Below are positions 1-5,253 of a stretch of 5,253 bases of DNA, piece after piece; position 1 is the first letter of the stretch, and each line of letters opens with the position of its first letter. A program made the translations under genes and the position numbers. The notes beneath the pieces were generated by a model. It ran no database searches. It was not told the origin of the DNA and was given only the letters and a program-made list of their open reading frames with translations. The stretch spans positions 1 through 5,253 of the forward strand of contig JAQUNT010000205.1 of assembly GCA_028717525.1 (NCBI GenBank), written 5' to 3'. This stretch comes from Elusimicrobiota bacterium. GTDB lineage: Bacteria > Elusimicrobiota > Elusimicrobia > UBA1565 > UBA9628.

Positions 1-898
1 GCAGCGTGTCATCCGTGAGGTTCGTGCGCCCGCCGCCGATGAGGAGTTTTTTGTAGCCCTTCTCCTTGCACCAGAGGATCAATTCGTGATGCAGGAGGTT
101 GTTCACTCCAGTGCCCATCAGCTCCCGATTCGTGCCGATGAGGTGGCAATACGCGAAATCCGTGCCCAGGAGCACGAGCAAAGATGAGATGATATCGCCT
201 TTGAGCACGCAGGAGGCCAGGATGTACTGGGCCGACATGTGCTTGCGGATGCTGTCGAAATACTCGGGCGAGAAGCGATAGAACCCGCTGGCTTGGTTGT
301 CGATCATGGTCAACTCGTAGAGCGACTGGAAAGCCCGCCAGGACTCCGCAAGTTGGTCGAATCTGGCCGAGATATCGTTGCGCTTGGCTTTATTGATGTT
401 CTTCCGGTTCGCGTGGGAATAGATGCCCGTCCAACGGTGTCCCTCATCCTGGTCGATGTCCACGAAAACGGTCGGGCATACCTCGACGATGCGGCCTGGG
501 AAGATGCCTTGCAGCGGCGCCTGATTGTTGAGAAGGGGGTGGAACTTGATGACTTCGGCTACGATCTTGCGTCGGGATGCCTCCGCATAGAAGCATCGCT
601 GGGCTTCCTGCAAGAAGGCGGGCTCTTCGGTATCCGAGACCGGGCCGCCGTAGCCATAGGGTGTGGTGATGTCAAAATAGCCGGGAATGTCGGGGACGGG
701 GCGCATTATGAAGGGATAAAGGTAGACATGCTCGGCCTGGGTGAAAATGTAGCACGCGGCGCGGCCGCCGCTCTCTATGTAAAGGCGGGCATAGGCGGGA
801 TCGAGATAGACATCCCTTTTTGCTGCGGGCAGCCGGGACAGCCACTCTCGCCAGGCGGGCTCAGGAGAACCATCGAGCCAATAAGACTTACCGTTCAT
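1..898 (-). CDS. FemAB/GNAT-like acyltransferase, C-terminus off the left edge
   Basis: An open frame of 299 codons reads leftward from the ATG at 898-896 to the window edge without a stop, so the C-terminus is missing. The protein resembles the FemAB-like GNAT proteins (Acetyltransf_6 type) common in polysaccharide loci, which move an acyl or aminoacyl group onto a sugar or cell-wall precursor in the cytoplasm. Seen: YPF (61-63) then YGYGGP (81-86) in the first half; FVDIDQDE (145-152) followed by the basic SHANRKNINKAKR (161-173), a hallmark of this group; and GTGVNNLLHHELILW (262-276) with IGGGR (287-291), matching the second GNAT-like fold. No signal peptide or membrane segment is visible. 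ATG 898 is the first usable start after an upstream in-frame TGA, but no Shine-Dalgarno sequence precedes it. The gene is divergent from the LegC-like gene. The acyl donor and acceptor cannot be told from sequence. Confidence 0.85.
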   Translation of the reverse strand, partial: MNGKSYWLDGSPEPAWREWLSRLPAAKRDVYLDPAYARLYIESGGRAACYIFTQAEHVYLYPFIMRPVPDIPGYFDITTPYGYGGPVSDTEEPAFLQEAQRCFYAEASRRKIVAEVIKFHPLLNNQAPLQGIFPGRIVEVCPTVFVDIDQDEGHRWTGIYSHANRKNINKAKRNDISARFDQLAESWRAFQSLYELTMIDNQASGFYRFSPEYFDSIRKHMSAQYILASCVLKGDIISSLLVLLGTDFAYCHLIGTNRELMGTGVNNLLHHELILWCKEKGYKKLLIGGGRTNLTDDTL

Positions 899-903
899 CG
901 TTA

Positions 904-933
904 TTGACCAAAGTTTGAGTATTCATATATAAT
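904..933 (+). promoter_or_regulatory. Sigma-70-type promoter for the aminotransferase operon
   Basis: TTGACC at 904-909 (5 of 6 match to the -35 consensus) and TATAAT at 928-933 (perfect -10) are separated by 18 bases, in an AT-rich gap inside GC-rich coding DNA. Transcription would be expected to begin near 940, only a few bases before the TTG start codon at 943. The leader would therefore be nearly absent. The elements are seen directly; activity is inferred. Confidence 0.7.
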
Positions 934-948
934 GTTCAAATATTGAAC
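934..948. repeat. Perfect inverted repeat over the start codon, operator-like
   Basis: GTTCAA (934-939) and TTGAAC (943-948) are perfect inverted copies around ATA. The element lies just downstream of the -10 box, covers the predicted transcription start and includes the TTG start codon of the aminotransferase. It also lies about 36 bases upstream of the divergent acyltransferase start. Position and symmetry fit a binding site for a dimeric repressor, but no regulator gene is in the window and the site is unproven. Confidence 0.4.
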
Positions 949-2130
949 AACATTTCAAGCCCCATCCCGCTTTCCGTCCCGAGCTTCTCGGGCAACGAAT
1001 GGAAATACCTCAAGGATTGCATCGACTCGGGCTGGGTCTCCTCCGAAGGCTCCTACGTGCGGCTTTTCGAGGATCGCCTGCGCCGCTTCACCGGCGCTCG
1101 GCATGCGGTGGCCTGCGCGAACGGGACCGCGGGCCTGCAGGTAGCCCTGCGCCTCTGCGGGGTCGGCCCGGCGAGCGAGGTCATCGTTCCGGCGGTGACC
1201 TTCATCGCCCCGGTCAATGCGGCCCGGTACCTGGGCGCGGAGCCGGTCTTCATGGATTGCGACGAGTTCCTCAACCTCGACGCGGCCAAGCTCGATGAAT
1301 TCTGCCGGCGGGAATGCGTGCGGACCCGGGCCGGCCTGCGCAACCGCAGGAGCGGCCGCATCGTCAAGGCCGTCATCCCGGTCCATGTCTTCGGCAGCCC
1401 GTGCGACATGGAGGCCGTCATGGCCGCGGCCCGCCGCCATGGCCTCAAGGTGGTGGAAGACGCCACCGAGAGCCTAGGCTCCCGCCACACGGCCGGCCAC
1501 TGGAAGGGACGGCATGCCGGCACGGTCGGCCATCTGGGTGTGTTCTCCTTCAACGGCAACAAGATCATCACTGCCGGCGGCGGCGGGATGATCGTCACGG
1601 GCGACGCCCGTTTGGCCGAGCGCGCCCTTTACCTTGCCAACCAGGCCAAGGACGACCCCATCCGCTACGTGCACGACGAGGTCGGATACAACTTCCGCCT
1701 CTCCAATCTGCAGGCCGCGGTGGGCACCGCCCAGCTGGAGATGCTCCCGGCCATTCTGCGCCGCAAGAAACGCAATTTCGATCTCTATCGCGCGCTGCTG
1801 CAGGAAGTCGAGGGAGTGCGGTTCTTGGGTGTCCCTCCCGGAACGGCGCCCAACCATTGGTTCTACTCCCTCATCGTCGAGAAGAACCGGTTCGGGCGGG
1901 ACCGAGACGAGGTCATGGCGGGCCTCGCCCGCCGAGGCATCCAGACCCGCCCGCTCTGGCGCCTCAACCATCGCCAGCGACCCTACCGGCGCTGCCAAGC
2001 CTACCGCATCGAAAAAGCGCCCTGGTTCGAGGCGCGCCTGCTCAACCTGCCCTGCAGCCGGGAATTGACCGAGGCGCAGGTCCAGCGGGTCGCGGCGGCT
2101 GTGGCTGCATTGAGGAGGCGTCGTGGATAG
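943..2130 (+). CDS. legC: LegC-family PLP-dependent sugar aminotransferase
   Basis: This 395-residue protein belongs to the DegT/DnrJ/EryC1/StrS aminotransferases. These convert a nucleotide-linked 4-keto-6-deoxy-sugar to the 4-amino sugar, using glutamate and PLP in the cytoplasm. The N-terminus IPLSVPSFSGNEWKYLKDCIDSGWVSS (from residue 8) is typical of the LegC subgroup of legionaminic acid synthesis. Also seen: CANGTAGLQVAL (58-69, PLP phosphate region), VIPVHVFGSPCDME (144-157), VVEDATES (170-177, with Asp173 expected to contact the PLP ring nitrogen), FSFNGNKIITAGGGG (201-215, with Lys207 the expected Schiff-base lysine) and GYNFRLSNLQAAVG (248-261). Length is normal for the family. The start is TTG: an in-frame TGA at 916-918 and no ATG or GTG before the conserved N-terminus leave little choice. 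It lacks a Shine-Dalgarno sequence. Its end overlaps the PtmE-like gene by 8 bases. A related 4-aminosugar pathway (bacillosamine-like, for example) is the main alternative. Confidence 0.9.
   Translation: MNNISSPIPLSVPSFSGNEWKYLKDCIDSGWVSSEGSYVRLFEDRLRRFTGARHAVACANGTAGLQVALRLCGVGPASEVIVPAVTFIAPVNAARYLGAEPVFMDCDEFLNLDAAKLDEFCRRECVRTRAGLRNRRSGRIVKAVIPVHVFGSPCDMEAVMAAARRHGLKVVEDATESLGSRHTAGHWKGRHAGTVGHLGVFSFNGNKIITAGGGGMIVTGDARLAERALYLANQAKDDPIRYVHDEVGYNFRLSNLQAAVGTAQLEMLPAILRRKKRNFDLYRALLQEVEGVRFLGVPPGTAPNHWFYSLIVEKNRFGRDRDEVMAGLARRGIQTRPLWRLNHRQRPYRRCQAYRIEKAPWFEARLLNLPCSRELTEAQVQRVAAAVAALRRRRG
2112..2118 (+). promoter_or_regulatory. Shine-Dalgarno site inside the end of the LegC-like gene
   Basis: GAGGAGG lies 4 bases upstream of GTG 2123 and within the last codons of the preceding gene. 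It is the only strong ribosome-binding site in front of a gene in this window. It supports GTG 2123 as the start of the nucleotidyltransferase, and with the 8-base gene overlap it points to coupled translation. Confidence 0.75.
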
Positions 2131-3181
2131 GCTGCAAAAGGTTCTCATCCCGCCCCGGACGACGGTCAAGCAGGCGTTGCGCAAGATGGACCAGGCCGGG
2201 GAGAAGACGCTCCTGGTGGCGGGAGGCAGACGACGCCTGCTGGGCTCGGTCACCGACGGTGACATCCGCCGGTGGATGCTCAAGAGCGGCCGGATGACAG
2301 CTCCTATCGTCCGTGTGATGAATGCCGATCCCTTGACCTTCCCGGAGGTCCACGAGCGCGAGGCGGTCAAAGCGGTGATGGCGGCTAAGAGTTTCGAGTG
2401 CGTCCCCATCGTGGATTCCCAAGGCCGAGTCGTTTCCGCCATCTGGTGGACGGATTTCTTCGCCTCTCCGAAAGCCAAGACCGCGGCGCTGGGCTTGCCC
2501 GTGGTCATCATGGCGGGGGGAGAGGGAAGCCGGCTGGCGCCCCTGACCCAGATCCTGCCTAAGCCGCTCATGCCTCTGGGCGGCAAGCCCGTGCTTCAGC
2601 ACATCATGGAGCGTTTTTCCGGCTTCGGCTGCCGCCAGTTCTATCTCTCCCTCAACTATAAGTCCAGCCTGATCAAGGCCTACTTCCATGACCTGGACCA
2701 CGGCTATGGGATCCGCTACATCGAGGAGCGCAAGCCCCTGGGGACCGCCGGCAGCCTGCATCTTCTGCGCCGCCGCATCAAAAGCAACTTCTTCCTGACC
2801 AACTGCGACGTGCTTATCGACGCGGACTACGGCGATATCCTGGATTTCCACCGCAAGAACGGCAATGCCATCACCATGGTCGCCTCCATGAAGCACTACG
2901 CCATCCCTTACGGGGTCTGCCGCATCAAATCCGGCGGAAGGCTGCGCGCCATAGACGAGAAGCCGGAATACGACCTGCTGGTCAACACCGGGATGTACGT
3001 CCTGGAGCCCGCGGTCCTGGCGGAGGTCCCGGCCCACACCTTCTTCCATGTCACCGACCTCATCCACAAGTGCGTGCGGCAGAAGCGGCGCGTGGGAGTC
3101 TATCCGATCTCGGAGAAATCCTGGCTCGACATCGGGCAGTGGGACGAGCTGCAGGAAGCGATCCAGCGGTTCAAGGCTTGA
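2123..3181 (+). CDS. ptmE: PtmE-like CBS-domain sugar-1-phosphate nucleotidyltransferase
   Basis: This 352-residue protein couples two CBS repeats to a sugar-nucleotidyltransferase domain, the architecture of PtmE, which makes GDP-glucosamine for legionaminic acid in Campylobacter. CBS 1 spans about residues 5-55 (SVTDGDIRRWM at 42-52). CBS 2 spans about 62-115 (VMNADPLTF 65-73, CVPIVDSQGRVVSAIWWTDF 93-112). The transferase domain begins near 125 with VVIMAGGEGSRLAPLTQILPKPLMPLGGKPVL (127-158), the nucleotide-binding signature with the PKP motif. LGTAGSL (206-212) and the metal-site NCD (227-229) follow, with VNTGMYV (287-293) and WLDIGQWDEL (334-343) near the end. The GTG start is fixed by the GAGGAGG before it and by the need for a whole CBS 1. 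The CBS pair probably senses an adenine nucleotide, a family-based inference. GTP is presumed as substrate from the PtmE resemblance; CTP or another NTP is not excluded. Confidence 0.88.
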   Translation: MDRLQKVLIPPRTTVKQALRKMDQAGEKTLLVAGGRRRLLGSVTDGDIRRWMLKSGRMTAPIVRVMNADPLTFPEVHEREAVKAVMAAKSFECVPIVDSQGRVVSAIWWTDFFASPKAKTAALGLPVVIMAGGEGSRLAPLTQILPKPLMPLGGKPVLQHIMERFSGFGCRQFYLSLNYKSSLIKAYFHDLDHGYGIRYIEERKPLGTAGSLHLLRRRIKSNFFLTNCDVLIDADYGDILDFHRKNGNAITMVASMKHYAIPYGVCRIKSGGRLRAIDEKPEYDLLVNTGMYVLEPAVLAEVPAHTFFHVTDLIHKCVRQKRRVGVYPISEKSWLDIGQWDELQEAIQRFKA

Positions 3182-4106
3182 GCGCCGGCAGGAACAAGAA
3201 ATCCCCGTCCTGGGAGGGGGGATCGTCTATGGATTTCTTGGCCAAAGCATCGCCGTCCAGCTGCAAGTAGTGCGTGTACCCCATCCCCTTCAGCTTCAAG
3301 AAGTGGTCGTCCCTGCTGAAGCCGAAGTTCCGGCACAAGTAGCAGATCTCGAGCAGAATCGCCGGCTGGAACTTGTCGATCAGTGTTTTGGCGCCCGCCA
3401 GCATCAGCATCTCGGCGCCTTGGATATCGCACTTGATGATGTCCAGCCTCTTGAGGTGCGCCAGCTCGCCATCCAGAGTGCAGCTGGGCAGCCGCTGGCC
3501 CTGGGATGAGATGGCGTTGGATTGGATGGGGGCGTCCACATCGAACGGTGCGCCGGCATCGTTGTCGGAGACGCATTTCTTGATCAGATGGACGTTGCCG
3601 AGGCCGTTGCGCTTGATGTTGTCTTCGAGGAGCCGGCTGACCACCGGATGCGGCTCGAACGCGAAGACCTCGCAGGCGAACCTCTTGGCGATGAGGAGGC
3701 TGGACTGCCCCATATTGGCTCCGATATCCAATAGGACGGAGTCCTTGGTCAGAATCGAGTGGAAATATTCCTTAAACGGTCGGATCTCATCGACATCTCT
3801 CAGGAATAGATCGGAAAACGCCCCGTCATTGTTGTGGTCCAGATCCGGATCGATCTTGAAGGAGATCCCGTCCTTGGCGGCCCAGATCGCTCCATCCTCC
3901 AGCAGCAGGTTGTTCAGCGCATATCTGCGGTGCAATCTCTTCAAATCGCGGAAGGTCTTATAGATGCGTCTTCTTCTGTTATAGGTCTCGTCAAACAGAT
4001 TCATGTACAGGAAATACGGAGCATCGAAGCGATGCAGGAACCATGTGGGCCAGTAGGCGATTGCGCAAAGCAGCTTAAGGGATTTCTTCAGCACTTTGGT
4101 AAGCAT
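3171..4106 (-). CDS. FkbM-family SAM-dependent methyltransferase
   Basis: This 311-residue protein is a class I methyltransferase of the FkbM family, which O-methylates sugars or natural products and is frequent in LPS and capsule loci. Seen: VLLDIGANMGQSSLLIAKRF (124-143), the SAM-binding motif I; VFAFEPHP (147-154), the end of strand beta-2 with the acidic residue for the ribose; and LDIIKCDIQGAEMLML (221-236), the FkbM signature, usually written KxDxEGaE, here with Gln in place of Glu. The N-terminal 120 residues are basic, with a short hydrophobic stretch (about 11-24) that is too weak to call a membrane anchor. The ATG at 4106-4104 is the first after an in-frame stop; no Shine-Dalgarno sequence precedes it. 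Its 3' end overlaps the oppositely oriented nucleotidyltransferase by 11 bases. GC is lower than in neighbours (about 40-52 % in two sampled 60-base lines versus 65-70 % in neighbouring plus-strand genes). AGA codons appear near the N-terminus. The substrate is unknown. Confidence 0.9.
   Translation of the reverse strand: MLTKVLKKSLKLLCAIAYWPTWFLHRFDAPYFLYMNLFDETYNRRRRIYKTFRDLKRLHRRYALNNLLLEDGAIWAAKDGISFKIDPDLDHNNDGAFSDLFLRDVDEIRPFKEYFHSILTKDSVLLDIGANMGQSSLLIAKRFACEVFAFEPHPVVSRLLEDNIKRNGLGNVHLIKKCVSDNDAGAPFDVDAPIQSNAISSQGQRLPSCTLDGELAHLKRLDIIKCDIQGAEMLMLAGAKTLIDKFQPAILLEICYLCRNFGFSRDDHFLKLKGMGYTHYLQLDGDALAKKSIDDPPSQDGDFLFLPALKP
3195..3240. repeat. Ten-base perfect inverted repeat just past the PtmE-like stop
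   Basis: CAAGAAATCC (3195-3204) and GGATTTCTTG (3231-3240) are exact inverted copies with a 26-base G-rich loop. The repeat begins 13 bases after the stop of the plus-strand operon and lies inside the last codons of the methyltransferase. It could fold at the 3' end of either transcript. No T-run follows on either strand, so it is not a standard intrinsic terminator. Chance occurrence in coding DNA is possible. Confidence 0.35.
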
Positions 4107-4177
4107 GCGATGCCAGCGGGTGCGGGTAGTTTAGTTCTTCGTGCCTCCTCACTGCAACATTCTTTGATATCATAACG
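4107..4177. other. Divergent spacer between methyltransferase and dehydrogenase genes
   Basis: These 71 bases must hold the upstream signals of both flanking genes. The right part is AT-rich and carries the palindrome TGATATCA (4165-4172) and a -10-like TATCAT (4168-4173) reading rightward. No matching -35 lies 16-18 bases upstream. TATCAT sits 4 bases before the first ATG of the dehydrogenase and 10 before its second, so any transcript from it would have almost no leader. A minus-strand GAGGAGG (4144-4150) has no start codon at a useful distance. No convincing promoter for the methyltransferase was found. Confidence 0.35.
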
Positions 4178-5110
4178 ATGACGATGCGCATCGCGGTCAC
4201 GACCCAAACCTTCGGCAGGAACCCCGTGCTGCGCAAGGAGCTCCTCAAGCTGTTCCCGGACTGCGTGTTCAACGAGCACTGGAGCCATCCGACGCAGGCC
4301 GAGCTGGCCCGTCTGCTGCAGGACTGCGACGGCGCCGTGGTGGGCTTGGAGCCGGTCGGCGAGAAGCTCATCTGCCGCCTGCCCCGCCTCAAGATCGTCT
4401 CGAAATACGGCGTAGGGCTGGACAACCTCGACTTGGCGGCTCTCGCCCGGCACGACGTGACGGTGGGCTGGACCCCGGGCCTCAACCGCCTGTCCGTGGC
4501 GGAGATGACCTTGGGGATGATGCTGGCCCTGCTGAGGCACGTGGTCTCCACCTGCCACAAGCTCAAGTGCGGGTGTTGGGAGAAGGCCGTCGGATCGGAG
4601 CTCACCGGCAAGACCGTGGGCATCATCGGGCTGGGGCACGTGGGCAAGGAGGTGGCGCGCCTTCTGCAGCCTTTCCATTGCCGTATCCTGGTCAACGACA
4701 TCCTGGACCAAAGCGCGTACTGCCGCAAGAACAAGCTCATCGGCGCCACCAAGGGCCGCATCTGGAAGGAGGCGGACTTGGTGACCCTGCACACGCCCCT
4801 GACCCCGCGCACGCGCGGCTTGGTCGGCCGCAAGGTCCTGAGCCGGATGAAGAAGACCGCCTACCTCATCAACACGGCCCGCGGCCCCATCGTGGACCCC
4901 CACGCCCTCAAGTGGGCGCTGACCAAGGGCGCCATCGCGGGAGCGGCTTTGGACGTCTACTGCGAGGAGCCTCCCACGGACCAGGATCTTCTCAACCTGC
5001 CCCACCTCATCTGCACGCCGCACCGGGCGGGCAGTTCCCGCGAGGCGGTGCTGGCCATGGGCCGCAGCGCCATCGCGCACCTCAAGAGGTTCTTTCTGGA
5101 CCGGGCCTAG
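4178..5110 (+). CDS. D-isomer-specific 2-hydroxyacid dehydrogenase (phosphoglycerate dehydrogenase-like)
   Basis: This 310-residue protein interconverts a 2-hydroxyacid and a 2-keto acid with a nicotinamide cofactor. It has the usual family length and a split catalytic domain around a Rossmann domain. Seen: SKYGVGLDNLDL (75-86, substrate loop), NRLSVAEMTLGMMLALLR (103-120), TVGIIGLGHVGKEVARLL (146-163, with GxGxxG at 151-156), VNDI (172-175, where Asp174 at the end of beta-2 suggests NAD over NADP), NTARGPIVD (232-240, catalytic Arg235), LDVYCEEPP (258-266, Glu264 in the catalytic acid position) and TPHRAGSS (280-287, catalytic His282). All three expected active-site residues are present. Two in-frame ATGs (4178 and 4184) are possible starts; neither has a Shine-Dalgarno sequence, and MRIAV from the second also makes a good first strand. 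A HAD phosphatase gene follows after one base. No C-terminal ACT-type regulatory domain is present, so housekeeping SerA is less likely than a glycan-locus or accessory dehydrogenase. The substrate is unknown. Confidence 0.9.
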   Translation: MTMRIAVTTQTFGRNPVLRKELLKLFPDCVFNEHWSHPTQAELARLLQDCDGAVVGLEPVGEKLICRLPRLKIVSKYGVGLDNLDLAALARHDVTVGWTPGLNRLSVAEMTLGMMLALLRHVVSTCHKLKCGCWEKAVGSELTGKTVGIIGLGHVGKEVARLLQPFHCRILVNDILDQSAYCRKNKLIGATKGRIWKEADLVTLHTPLTPRTRGLVGRKVLSRMKKTAYLINTARGPIVDPHALKWALTKGAIAGAALDVYCEEPPTDQDLLNLPHLICTPHRAGSSREAVLAMGRSAIAHLKRFFLDRA

Positions 5111-5111
5111 G

Positions 5112-5253
5112 GTGAACGTCAAAGCGCTCGTCTTCGACTGCGACGGGGTCATCCTGGAGTCCACGGACATCAAGACCGACGCCTTCCGGGCCCTCTTCGA
5201 GAGGGACTACCCGACGCGCATCCCGGAGATACTGGACTACCATGTGCATCACA
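5112..5253 (+). CDS. HAD-superfamily phosphatase, 5' part only
   Basis: An open frame begins with GTG one base after the dehydrogenase stop and runs 47 codons to the window edge. The first strand VKALVFDCDGVILEST (3-18) is HAD motif I, with nucleophile Asp9 and general acid Asp11. It is followed by DIKTDAFRALFERDYP, the start of a helical cap, as in the phosphoglycolate phosphatase/beta-phosphoglucomutase branch. Motifs II-IV lie outside the window. Similar HAD proteins with the sequence DGVILES are common in surface-polysaccharide loci, where they dephosphorylate a sugar or acid phosphate. The one-base spacing and lack of a Shine-Dalgarno sequence suggest translation coupled to the dehydrogenase and linked function. 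Confidence in the family is high; the substrate is unknown. Confidence 0.85.
   Translation, partial: MNVKALVFDCDGVILESTDIKTDAFRALFERDYPTRIPEILDYHVHH

Noticed and set aside
239..907. Long plus-strand open frame of 222 codons
   Set aside because: It lies antisense to the acyltransferase frame, which has recognisable FemAB-like motifs. Its own translation has no known motif and looks like the mirror of GC-rich codons.
932..946. Four-codon ATG frame whose TGA overlaps the TTG start at 943
   Set aside because: A reinitiation leader was considered, but the predicted transcription start near 940 lies downstream of its ATG, and it has no ribosome-binding site.
922..950. Possible minus-strand promoter for the acyltransferase (TTGTTC at 950-945, TATGAA at 927-922)
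   Set aside because: The spacing is 17 but both hexamers match the consensus only partly. This is too weak to annotate, although the gene must have an upstream signal in this gap.
1474..2586. Minus-strand open frame of 370 codons
   Set aside because: It runs antisense across both the aminotransferase and the nucleotidyltransferase, whose active-site motifs are intact. Its composition is typical of a shadow frame in GC-rich DNA.
3201..3223. ATCCCC/GGGGAT short stem inside the junction repeat
   Set aside because: Only six pairs, overlapping the better 10-base stem, with no T-run; not a separate terminator.
4144..4150. Strong Shine-Dalgarno-like GAGGAGG on the minus strand
   Set aside because: No start codon lies 4-12 bases downstream, and the methyltransferase ATG is about 37 bases away, so it cannot serve that gene directly.
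4088..5173. Minus-strand open frame of 361 codons
   Set aside because: It is antisense to the dehydrogenase, rich in Ala, Gly, Gln and His without motifs, and explained by GC-rich codon structure.

Overview
This 5.25 kb window is a tightly packed piece of a surface-glycan (lipopolysaccharide, capsule or flagellin-sugar) biosynthesis locus from a bacterium. The genes are GC-rich, use GTG and TTG starts, and are separated by at most about 70 bases. The lineage cannot be fixed from the sequence. A good sigma-70-type promoter and one strong Shine-Dalgarno sequence argue for an ordinary bacterium with LPS, capsule or glycosylated flagella.

Layout: (1) 1-898, minus strand, is an incomplete FemAB/GNAT-like acyltransferase that runs off the left edge. 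(2) 899-942 is an AT-rich divergent promoter region with a TTGACC/TATAAT promoter, followed by a perfect inverted repeat that covers the next start codon. (3) 943-2130 and 2123-3181, plus strand, are a translationally overlapping pair: a LegC-family PLP aminotransferase and a PtmE-like CBS-domain sugar-nucleotidyltransferase. (4) 3171-4106, minus strand, is an FkbM-family methyltransferase that overlaps the preceding gene tail to tail by 11 bases and has lower GC than its neighbours. (5) 4107-4177 is a short divergent spacer. (6) 4178-5110, plus strand, is a D-isomer-specific 2-hydroxyacid dehydrogenase, followed one base later by (7) the first 47 codons of a HAD-superfamily phosphatase cut by the right edge.

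The central pair is the most informative. In the GDP-linked legionaminic acid pathway described in Campylobacter, PtmE makes the GDP-amino-sugar and LegC transaminates the 4-keto intermediate. Their co-translation here suggests part of a legionaminic-acid-like or related 4-amino-4,6-dideoxy-sugar pathway. The dehydratase, hydrolysing epimerase, nonulosonate synthase and CMP-transferase of that pathway are not in the window. The FkbM methyltransferase and FemAB-like acyltransferase look like decoration enzymes, and the dehydrogenase-HAD pair may supply or trim a phosphorylated acid or sugar precursor. The strand alternation (-, ++, -, ++) and the uneven base composition suggest a mosaic locus built from separately acquired cassettes. 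No RNA genes, insertion sequences or CRISPR arrays were seen, and no stretch longer than about 70 bases lacks a gene.
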